Source: Paenibacillus sp. JCM 18996 (GTDB lineage Bacteria; Bacillota; Bacilli; Paenibacillales; NBRC-103111). Taken from it: a stretch of DNA of 23,539 nt. The notes below the pieces were generated by a model. That model made no database searches. It was given only the letters and a program-made list of their open reading frames with translations, and was not told the origin of the DNA. Position numbers and translations under genes: made by a program. The stretch covers positions 1-23,539 of the forward strand of contig BBFE01000058.1 in the NCBI GenBank assembly GCA_001313085.1. Direction: 5' to 3'. Below, piece after piece: positions 16,621 through 23,539 of this stretch (its first letter is position 1; every line of letters starts with the position of its first letter).

Positions 16621-18004
16621 ATGGTTCATAATGAGGGTAACAATCATATATTCGCGCAAGCTTACGACAGCGCTCCTTTCGGCATTGGTGTTTACGCACC
16701 CGACAAGAACCGGTGGATTAGAGCCAATCCGTTTTTTTTGCAAAATACTCGGTTACACGCTTGAGGAACTGCAGGGCAGCATTGACAGCAGCTTTACTCA
16801 TCCCGAGGACAAGGCGTTAAACAGCGATCCTGTAATCATCGGGGCTGCTTCGGATCAGACACTTTTTTCCCTATAAAATGGAACGCCGATATCTCCATAA
16901 AGACGGACATATCGTCAGAGTATCGCTCAACATCTCGCCGCTGACTGGTCAGCGTACGGATGCTTCCCCGCTTCTGCTTGTCCATATCACTGACATCACA
17001 GACCAGCATCGGTACGTTGAGAGACTGCTGGACAGTGAGCGTAAACACCGGATGATAGCTGAAGTCTCGCTGGATTGGATTTCGCGGCAAAAAGCGGACG
17101 ATGAGGCGACTGTGGTCTACTCGTCACCCATTTGTAAGTCGATTTTGGGATATGAACCGGAAGAAATGATCGCCATGAGCGGTGTATACTTCGTTCATCC
17201 TGACGACTTGGAACGGGTGAAGAACTTTTTTGTCCGCCGCCCAACGTTCAGAGCGTGACAAAGTCATCTTCCGGTTCCGCCGCAAAGACGGCAGCTACAT
17301 TTGGCTCGAATCATCCAGCCGTTTCACATTTGACGAGAACGGGAATATGGAAGAGATCATATCCATTTCCCGCGATATCACGGACCGCAGGAAGGCCGAT
17401 CAACTACTCGAGGAGAGCGAGCAGCGCTACAAATCTCTTTTCGATAACAATCCGGCTGCCGTCTACTCCATGAATCTCGATGGGGACTATTTGACGGCGA
17501 ATGCCAATCTGGAAAAGCTCACCGGCTACACTCTGGAGGAGTTAATTGGCATGTACTGGGGCCCTATAGTTGATCCAAAGGACCTCCCCAAAACGCTGCA
17601 TCATTTTGGACTTGCCAAGCAGGGCTATCCTCAGAGCTATCCGGTGAACCGGCTCATTTTTTACCTCAATATTAAAAAAAATGAGCTACGAAGCAGATGT
17701 GGTCGTGAATGGCGCCGAGGCCGTTCGTGCCGTCAAACACGGTCAATATGATTTCGTATTTATGGACCTGCAAATGCCTGTGATGGACGGCTTTGAAGCG
17801 GCCGCAGCTATCCTCGGCCACTTTGAAGAGGGAGACTCGGACGGACCTGCCATTATCGCCGTTACCGCCTTCGCCCAGAACACGGACCGTGACATGTGCC
17901 TGGCGGCCGGCATGAAGGATTTTATCAGTAAACCTGTGTTCGCGCCTGAAGTTGATCGGGTATTGCGGCACTGGTCCCCGGGTCTTTTATTGAATGGATC
18001 ATAA
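16621..18004 (+). CDS. Three-PAS sensor protein fused to a response-regulator receiver domain, kinase core missing
   Basis: The order is PAS (FAQAYDSAPFGIGVYAPDKN, CKILGYTLEELQG), PAS with PAC (YSSPICKSILGYEPEEM, IFRFRRKDGSYIWLES, SISRDITDRRKA), PAS (SLFDNNPAAVYSMNLDG, LEKLTGYTLEELIGM) and then a receiver domain. The receiver has the phospho-acceptor aspartate in FVFMDLQMPVMDG, threonine in AVTAFAQ and lysine in FISKP. Between GLAKQGYPQSY and PVNRLIFTSILKKMSYEAD, at about 17641, everything expected of a hybrid histidine kinase is absent: PAS end, HisKA, HATPase and the first receiver strand with its acidic pair. Four T-run indels (16732-16739, 16863-16868, 17226-17231, 17657-17662) are corrected to give a single 459-residue frame. 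As it stands it should not autophosphorylate. Confidence 0.8.
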
Positions 18005-18031
18005 AATAGTGGCACCTGCGTTTTCCTCAAA

Positions 18032-18958
18032 TCAAGTATTCAAAATTGATTCTGCGAAAGCCACGTTTTTTATAAGACTCGGATAATCCTCAGGGGGCGA
18101 TCCGTCTTCTACGTTCCAGCATGCTCCCATTGCAGTTTCCACATAAAGGCATTGTTTTAATATGTCGCTTGGAATATTAAGATTTTTTTTCTAAAAAAAA
18201 GCCTATTATACCGTTTATTTTCTTATATAATTCCGTAGTTATTTCATCACCAAATTCATTTAATATAAAACGTGGAATATCAAATACAGGATCGCCTATT
18301 ACGCCTTTAGGGTCGATAATTACATAGTCTCCATTATTACTGAGTAAAATATTATCATGATGAAAGTCGCCATGCAGCAGCATCTGTTGTGAATACAGAG
18401 TAGAAACCGATAAGCATATATTCTTAGCTTTTTTTCATATATGAATATAATTCTTTACAGTCGTGTCGTTTGCTCATATATTCTGTTATCCTGGCGACCC
18501 ACTCTTTGTAAGTCGGATATATTTCTGCTCGAGGTGGAGTTAGATGCAAGCCTTATATAGGGAACAGAACACGGATAGTCTTTTATCAAGAGAACTCTCA
18601 TTCCTTAAAGGACTACCCGGTTGCACACATTCTTCAAGTATGATACCGTTTTCAATGTCTGCGTCAAAGACTCTGCAAAATCGTCTGCCGTTATATTGAC
18701 ACAAAGTATTAAACTCTGTAAATAGTTCTCCGAACGAAGGATTACCTATTTTCAGCACTACGTTTCCAAAGATTTCTGAATAGCATATAAAAAAACTAAG
18801 TTTGCAGAATAGGAAGGAATAAATTGGAAAGAAGTTAAAGTCCACTTATCGGCACATACTTCGATATCCCTCAAAACTTTTTTCATAAAAAAATCTTTAC
18901 CAAAACGGTTAGTTAAATTTTCGATTTCATTTTGACTGAAACAATAACTCTTGTTCAT
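18032..18958 (-). CDS. Aminoglycoside phosphotransferase/kinase family protein (APH-like)
   Basis: This belongs to the small-molecule kinase fold that includes aminoglycoside and hydroxyurea phosphotransferases. The catalytic loop is LLHGDFHHDNIL, and the metal-binding DFG-equivalent is YVIIDPKGVIGDPVFDIPRF. An N-lobe strand and lysine are in NVVLKIGNPS. Five indels occur: A7 at 18789-18795 (expected five), a lost G near 18556, T7 at 18429-18435, T8 at 18183-18190 and A8 at 18193-18200 (both expected six). Corrected length is 306, ending AFAESILNT. GGAGG lies 13 bases before the ATG. It is clearly more AT-rich than its neighbours, suggesting acquisition. The substrate is unknown; resistance must not be assumed. 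Confidence 0.82.
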
Positions 18959-19135
18959 CCTTAGGATCTACCTCCACACCACTAAGAGTTCAAGGAATGC
19001 GTCGTACAACTTAAATCGCCCATCCTAATTCAATGGTTGCCTTTAGACGGGCCATCCTTATCATTTTTTTTCAAATTGATTATAACTCATATATACCAGG
19101 AAAAAATGGGTTCTTGCCAACGGAAAACGACGCAG

Positions 19136-19165
19136 AATCCCCCAATCTTTTCAGACTAGGGGATT
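19136..19165 (-). terminator. Hairpin, possible minus-strand terminator
   Basis: AATCCCC and GGGGATT are perfect seven-base arms with a 16-base loop. On the minus strand the structure overlaps the end of the small ORF below and is followed by only a weak T stretch. Confidence 0.35.
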
Positions 19166-19286
19166 GAACGTAGACATTGAACTTGGTCTGAATACCGTTG
19201 TAAGTGGTTCTCCTCAAATCCGAGTGCGAGAGTACCTTCTTTACATGCAAGTTCACAAAAAAAATGTGTGAGGAGGTCAATGCCAT
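19156..19286 (-). CDS. Possible small protein (about 42 aa), unknown
   Basis: On the minus strand GAGGTG lies six bases before an ATG at 19286. Read literally the frame runs to 19080 with an unconvincing serine-rich product. If the T8 run after ten codons is taken as six, as elsewhere in this window, the product becomes MALTSSHIFCELACKEGTLA followed by LGFEENHLQRYSDQ, ending at 19156. That version has a more normal composition and stops at the hairpin. I recognise no family; the choice between the two readings is inference. Confidence 0.3.
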
Positions 19287-19315
19287 TTCAATCACCTCAG
19301 AATTTAGATTGGTAA

Positions 19316-19751
19316 TTAGAATTCTTCTGTATATCTTTTGAAATTGTCTATAATCGCTTGCCAGCCCGCCTGCTGCATTTCAATGGAATGGGTGCTTTCA
19401 GCATCAAAAAATTTCAACGACCTTCGTTTCATTTCCTTGATTGACGAAGGTGATATCCACTTTTCTCCCATCTCCCAGTGTGTATGAAATTTGCTCATGC
19501 TGCTTCACTGCATCGTATACCCCGCCGAAATCAAAGCCCATGCTGCCGTCTTTCGCTTCCATCCTTGTAAGAAACTTGCCACCAACCCGCAAATCATTTT
19601 CCGATCTTGGCGAGTGCCATGTCTCTGAAGCCTGATTCCACTTCGTGATGTGTTCCGGTTCAGACCAATACCTCCATACTTTTTTTCTACTGGCGCTTGA
19701 ATGACTGCCTGAACGGTTACTTTCGTTTTTTTTATTATTACTTGTTTCCAT
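19316..19751 (-). CDS. SRPBCC (AHSA1-like) domain protein
   Basis: This is a single START-like ligand-binding domain of the activator-of-Hsp90-ATPase-like group (COG3832). Typical stretches are VEKVWRYWSEPEHITKWNQ, ENDLRVGGKFLTRMEAKDGS, FDFGGVYDAVKQHEQISYTL and the C-terminal helix MQQAGWQAIIDNFKRYTEEF. Start chosen at ATG 19751 after GAGGTG; the open frame continues upstream only by chance. T8 at 19726-19733, T7 at 19680-19686 and A6 at 19406-19411 need correction. With these the N-terminus becomes TKVTVQAVIQAPVEKVW, as expected for the family, and the length is 143. It lies 71 bases downstream of the sigma-factor gene on the same strand, so it may be in its operon or regulon. The ligand is unknown. 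Confidence 0.87.
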
Positions 19752-19822
19752 TTTGAAGCACCTCACTCGATTATTGTTTTTTTTGGATTCTCTTTTATTT
19801 AGACGAAATCCGATTGCAATAT

Positions 19823-20792
19823 TCATCGGTCTAATTGTTCAGGAAGTCCAAATCGCGAAAATAATTTTGTGTTGATGAAATTTTGGATGTGGAATATCTT
19901 CTTGTCTTTCATTACAATGACGTGAATTCCCCAGGGTACCAAGCAGGTTTTGTCACTGCTCGGCACATATTGCGCAAAAGCAGGGTAACCGCCATTCACC
20001 GTAGTCGGCAAAAACCGGGACCCGTCACAATGCCAGCGTGTAAGTGAAAAAAAACTTGAACAAATCGTCCTTGCCGCGTACCCACATAGGGAAAGGCGGC
20101 ATAGACATATGGCCTTCCTCATGAAACAAGGCTACCAGTGCATGGATATCAAATCGTTCAAAAGCTTCCACATACCGTGAAAGCAGTTCTTGATCAGGCT
20201 GGACATCCATCAAGCTGTATTCTTCAGAACGGAGTTTCGCCCGATCCATCGTTTCTCTGGCTCTTTGCAAGGCGCTGTTAACTGCTGCTGGCGACATTCC
20301 TAACGTTGCTGCAATCTGTTTGGAGGACCACTCAAATACGTCTTTCAAAATGAGAGCTGCACGTTGACGTGGAGGCAAAATTTGCAAGAGTGTAATAAAA
20401 CAGAGTTGAAGGGTATCTTTGCGAATGAGTATATCTTCTGGATTTTCCGAAAATGCGGGGGCAGGCCAGATCCAGGATGAGTCAGGCAACGTTTCACTGG
20501 GGCCGATAATGGATGCCGCGGGGTCGGAAAAGTCAACGGGACGAGTTCGCCGTTTAGCTTGTCTTAGCTTGTCCAGGCATATATTTGAAGCAATCCGATA
20601 GACCCATGTTTTGTAAGAGGATTCCTGTCTGAATGAGTTCCAACTTTGCCAAACACGAATAAAGGCTTCTTGAACGGCATCGTCTGCGTCATCGATCGAT
20701 CCTAGCATTCTATAACAGAACGATGTTAACTCCGGCTTCAAGCTGTCAAATAACTGAAGTTCTAGTGCATGCTCCAGTGCTGTTTCGTTCAT
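19823..20792 (-). CDS. ECF-type RNA polymerase sigma factor with C-terminal SnoaL-like domain
   Basis: Region 2 is clear (LTSFCYRMLGSIDDADDAVQ, EAFIRVWQSWNSFR, YKTWVYRIASNICLDKLRQA), followed by a long linker and region 4 (QILPPRQRAALILKDVFEWS, SKQIAATLGMSPAAVNSALQRAR). A further 130 residues (YVEAFERFDIHALVALFHEE, SMPPFPMWVRGKDDL, GIHVIVMKDKKIFHIQNFI) resemble the SnoaL/NTF2 fold found in extended ECF groups such as ECF41 and SigJ-like factors. The ATG at 20792 follows AAGGGGG. A8 at 20047-20054 (expected seven) breaks it; corrected length is 322. Such factors usually lack a separate anti-sigma protein, the extension controlling activity, and none is seen here. The exact ECF group is uncertain. 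Confidence 0.87.
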
Positions 20793-21008
20793 TTGGGCCC
20801 CCTTCTGAGGTGCGAATCCCTTTTCACACATCAACAAACTGATCTTTTCAATACTAATCCTCGTAGAGATTCCACATTTTTTTCTGAAATATCCTTCATC
20901 ATTTGCAATTATACTGCCCGTTTGCACGTCCGTGGTGATTGGTCCAGTCAATAACGGAGCGTCCGCATAAATTACAAGCATACAGTCCTCGATAGGAGGT
21001 GTTTCTTG

Positions 21009-21416
21009 TTGAGCGATATCAGAATTCACGGCTGCCCTGCCCCTGAGAATATCACGCTGGTTCAACGTCTGAAACCGATGATCGGCCGCATCGTAACGGT
21101 GTTTCAACCAGGATTTCCCCGATTAACCCGAACAACCGGAAAGCTTACTAACGTGAGTTCTACGTCCTTTATAGTTGGAGAAACGCAGGTGGTTATCAAA
21201 ACGTCTTTCTTCATTGTGCTGAACTCGGCCGTAAAATCCGTAAAATCCTTTGATTTAACTGCAACCGCCGAAGAAATCGGAAGTCTGAAGGGGAAATTAA
21301 TCCGCGTCGGTAAAGATTTTGTGGAATTCGTACAGGCGCCGGAGACAAAAGTACCCACCATCTTTCCTTTAAATCAATTTACGGAAGTAAACTGCGAACA
21401 TAAGGATGGGGAATGA
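21009..21416 (+). CDS. Small protein with SH3/Lsm-like repeats, unknown (DUF2642-like)
   Basis: The product is 135 residues and unbroken. Two similar beta-rich segments are visible: MIGRIVTVFQPGFPRLTRTT...VSSTSFIVGETQVVI and LKGKLIRVGKDFVEFVQ...TIFPLNQFTEV. Each follows a 'G-(K/R)-x-(I/V)' strand then a 'D/T-F-(I/V)' strand pattern reminiscent of the small SH3-like domains of Bacillus spore and DUF2642 proteins. Start chosen at the TTG 21009, eight bases after AGGAGGT; another TTG at 21006 is possible. It is transcribed away from the sigma-factor gene across a 216-base shared upstream region and ends in a terminator. Function unknown. Confidence 0.65.
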   Translation: MSDIRIHGCPAPENITLVQRLKPMIGRIVTVFQPGFPRLTRTTGKLTNVSSTSFIVGETQVVIKTSFFIVLNSAVKSVKSFDLTATAEEIGSLKGKLIRVGKDFVEFVQAPETKVPTIFPLNQFTEVNCEHKDGE

Positions 21417-21423
21417 AGCAAAA

Positions 21424-21459
21424 GGGCACCTCACATCCCGCGGTGCTCTTCTTTTTTTT
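21424..21459 (+). terminator. Rho-independent terminator
   Basis: GGGCACC (21424-21430) pairs with GGTGCTC (21442-21448), with one wobble, followed by TTCTTTTTTTT. It ends the small-protein gene. Confidence 0.75.
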
Positions 21460-21749
21460 ACACCATTCCGCTGCGAAGTGCCGTGTAACTGCCAGTTAAC
21501 AGAGCGATGCAGCCGATCGATCCGCCGGCAGCCTCGTCAAGTTGAATTATTGAGCATTTGTTTCCCGTTAGCCTTCCACGCAGCGCGGGAACCAGCGCTG
21601 CACCACAGAGAATGAAAATGGAAAGACAAGCATTGAGAAACAGTTTCCCAGCGCCGCTTATTTATGTTCTTGGGCAGCGTTAGTTCCTGGACATAATGAG
21701 AGTGCGGGCAAACGCAAAAGCGATCCATATGCAAAGCATAGGCTGGCAT
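21458..21749 (-). CDS. Possible small membrane protein with Cys motif, frameshifted
   Basis: On the minus strand an upstream frame gives MDRFCVCPHSHYVQELTLPK. A second frame then gives a hydrophobic segment (LFLNACLSIFILCGAALVPA), a polar stretch (LTGNKCSIIQLDEAAG) and a second hydrophobic piece (GSIGCIALLTGSYTALRSGM) before a stop at 21458-21460. One extra A near 21660 would join them into about 90 residues with two membrane segments. No good ribosome site is visible, and I recognise no family. It would converge on the terminator of the preceding plus-strand gene. Confidence 0.35.
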
Positions 21750-21827
21750 CTATATTTTGCAAGGAAAATTGGTTATAATTATATGTTATACAAGGTTATA
21801 GAATAATGCGTCGGAAAGGTTGATATT

Positions 21828-23508
21828 GTGGAGACGAAGACGATACCATCCAACTTTATAAAAAAATATTATGATCGAAGACCTGGAGTCCGGGAAAGTG
21901 GATAAAATCGTAACCCGGTTTCCGCCGGAGCCGAACGGGTACCTGCACATCGGGCACGCGAAGTCGATCTGCATCAATTTTGAGCTGGCCGACGAGTTTA
22001 AAGGACGCACTCATCTGCGTTTTGACGATACGAACCCGACCAAGGAAGACACAGAGTATGTGAATTCCATCAAGGAGGACGTGAAGTGGCTGGGCTTTGA
22101 GTGGGACGGGCTGTTTTTTTTCGCATCGGACTATTTTCAGGAGATGTATGACCGCGCAGTGCTTTTGATCAAAAAGCAAAAAGCGTACGTGGACGACCTT
22201 TCAGCGGATGAAATCCGCGAATCCCGCGGCACGCTGACGGAGGCAGGGAAAGAAAGCCCGTACCGCAGCCGTACGGTCGATGAGAATTTAAAGCTGTTTG
22301 AAGAGATGAAGAACGGGGAGTACAAGGACGGTCAGAAAGTGCTTCGCGCCAAGATCGACATGGCTTCGCCAAACATTACGCTGCGTGATCCGGTCATTTA
22401 CCGTATCTCCCACGCTCACCATCATAACACCGGGGATAAGTGGTGCATTTACCCGATGTATGCTTACGCGCATCCTCTCGAAGACGCCATCGAGGGAATC
22501 ACCCACTCCATCTGCACGCTGGAATTCGAAGAGCTCCGCCCTTTTTTATGACTGGGTCATCGAAGAATGCGAAATGGAGAATGTCCCCCGCCAGTATGAG
22601 TTTAACCGCTTGAACCTGACGAACACGGTAATGAGCAAAAGAAAGCTCCGGCTCCTCGTGGAAGAGAATGTGGTGGACGGTTGGGACGATCCGCGTATGC
22701 CGACAATTTCAGGACTCCGCCGCAAAGGATATACGCCTGAAGCGATCCGCAATTTCGTGCGGGAAACCGGGGTTTCCAAAGGCTACGGCGTTATCGATGT
22801 GAAAATGCTGGAGCATTTTATCCGGGAAGATTTGAAGCTCAAGGCTCCCCGCACGATGGCGGTGCTGAACCCGCTGAAGGTGGTCATCACCAACTATCCG
22901 GAAGGCGAGTCGGAAATGCTGGATGCGGAAATCAATCCGGAAAATCCTGAAATGGGGAGCCGCCAGATTCCTTTTTTCCAGGGAGATTTACATCGAGCAG
23001 GACGATTTTATGGAGAATCCGCCAAAAGGTACCATCGCTTATTCCCGGGCAACGAAGTGCGGCTGAAGAACGCGTATTTCATCAAGTGCAACGAATTTGT
23101 CAAGGACGAGAACGGCAATGTGGTCGAAATCCAGTGCACATACGATCCTGAGACGAAGAGCGGCTCCGGCTTCACGGGACGTAAAGTGAAAGGAACGATC
23201 CACTGGGTGGACGCCAACAGTGCGGTTCCGGCGGAGTTCCGGCTGTACGAGTCCTTGATCCTGGACGAAGAGGATGAGGAAGAGGCAGAGGATTTTCTGA
23301 ATCGCCTGAATCCTGCTTCGCTCGAAATCCTGCACGGCTTTGTGGAACCGACCATGAATGAAGCGCAGCCTCAGGACAAGTTCCAATTTTTTTCCGGCAC
23401 GGCTATTTCAATGTGGATCCCAAGCACTCGAAGCCCGGCGCACCGGTATTTAACCGGGTGGTGTCGCTCAAGAGCTCGTTTGATGTCAATGCCGCTGCCA
23501 AGCAATAA
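21828..23508 (+). CDS. glnS: Glutaminyl-tRNA synthetase
   Basis: This class I synthetase charges tRNA-Gln with glutamine. The HIGH motif is at residues 40-43 in [15 protein letters not shown], preceded by [19 protein letters not shown]. The KMSKS equivalent is VMSKRKL, near residue 265. Other family signatures are [34 protein letters not shown] and the anticodon-binding beta-barrels ([35 protein letters not shown]). GTG 21828 follows GGAAAGG. Indels: A7 21860-21866, T6 22542-22547, T6 22972-22977, lost G near 23029, T7 23387-23393. A T8 run at 22114-22121 is in frame but probably adds one extra Phe. Corrected length is about 558. Many Firmicutes instead use GatCAB. Confidence 0.94.
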
Positions 23509-23521
23509 ATCGCGAGAAAGA

Positions 23522-23539
23522 CACATGCCCTGGCGTGTG
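23522..23539 (+). terminator. Terminator stem after glnS, cut by the window edge
   Basis: CACATGC and GCGTGTG pair over seven positions with one wobble and a CCTG loop. Any T tail lies outside the window. Confidence 0.5.

Larger units (their letters stand above)
18959..19315. other. Intergenic stretch between APH-like and SRPBCC genes
   Basis: No family-recognisable gene is present. It holds the possible small minus-strand ORF (19156-19286) and an AATCCCC/GGGGATT hairpin (19136-19165), listed separately. I see no transposase or terminal inverted repeat here. Confidence 0.4.

Noticed and set aside
19080..19286. 68-residue literal minus-strand ORF
   Set aside because: Its second half is serine-rich and unconvincing; the corrected shorter frame is preferred, though both remain weak.
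20793..21107. Upstream extension of the sigma-factor frame on the minus strand
   Set aside because: The conserved protein begins at 20792 after a good ribosome site; the extension has no sigma-factor features.
1..23539. Programmed frameshifting or transcriptional slippage at A/T runs as a biological feature
   Set aside because: Slippage is known at long A/T runs, but here breaks also occur at G/C runs and in genes of unrelated function, several per gene. Error is the simpler explanation.

Overview
The window looks like chromosome of a Gram-positive Firmicute of the Paenibacillaceae type (Paenibacillus or a close relative). The evidence is mid-range base composition, strong GGAGG-type ribosome sites, Bacillus-like genes (MutS2 tail, PspA, an AlaR/AlaT-like pair, YpcP-type exonuclease, PduO-type adenosyltransferase) and a glutaminyl-tRNA synthetase, which many Firmicutes lack. 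I see no rRNA or tRNA gene, no CRISPR array, no phage and no complete insertion sequence.

Layout. 1-627 is the C-terminal end of mutS2. 636-4094 is an envelope-stress-like block: pspA behind a sigma-W-like promoter, a DUF350 membrane protein, a tiny membrane peptide, a zinc-ribbon protein and an MFS transporter. 4372-7700 holds cysK, a small GNAT-like protein, and an Lrp-type regulator with its aminotransferase. 7788-9842 is a lipoprotein, a cobalamin adenosyltransferase and an RluA-type pseudouridine synthase in tight succession. 9962-12783 holds an Spx/ArsC-like thioredoxin-fold protein, an M50 protease, a membrane-anchored unknown and a DapL-like aminotransferase. 13100-15128 pairs a Gfo/Idh/MocA oxidoreductase with an AraC regulator. 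15351-16228 is a YpcP-like exonuclease. 16621-18004 is a sensor protein with three PAS domains joined directly to a receiver domain, its kinase core missing. 18032-20792, on the minus strand, is an AT-rich aminoglycoside-phosphotransferase-like gene, an SRPBCC protein and an ECF-type sigma factor. 21009-23508 is a small unknown protein and glnS.

The dominant feature is damage to reading frames. Nearly every gene longer than about 400 bases is split by frameshifts, about 60 in 23.5 kb. About 40 sit in A or T runs that are one or two bases too long (typically 5 read as 7, 6 read as 8). Most of the rest are single bases lost from short G or C runs (typically GGG read as GG). After correction almost every gene becomes one frame of normal family length, and conserved motifs continue across each break. 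The best reading is sequencing or consensus error, not gene decay. The same correction restores the spacing of the pspA promoter. Coordinates below therefore span whole genes across frameshifts, and 'corrected' lengths are after removing these indels.

Functionally this is mostly ordinary housekeeping and accessory chromosome. The points most worth a second look are the sensor protein lacking its kinase core, the Psp-like cluster, the paired palindromic repeats at 12883-12950, the sigma factor with a C-terminal extension, and several small or broken minus-strand genes. I found no convincing new system.
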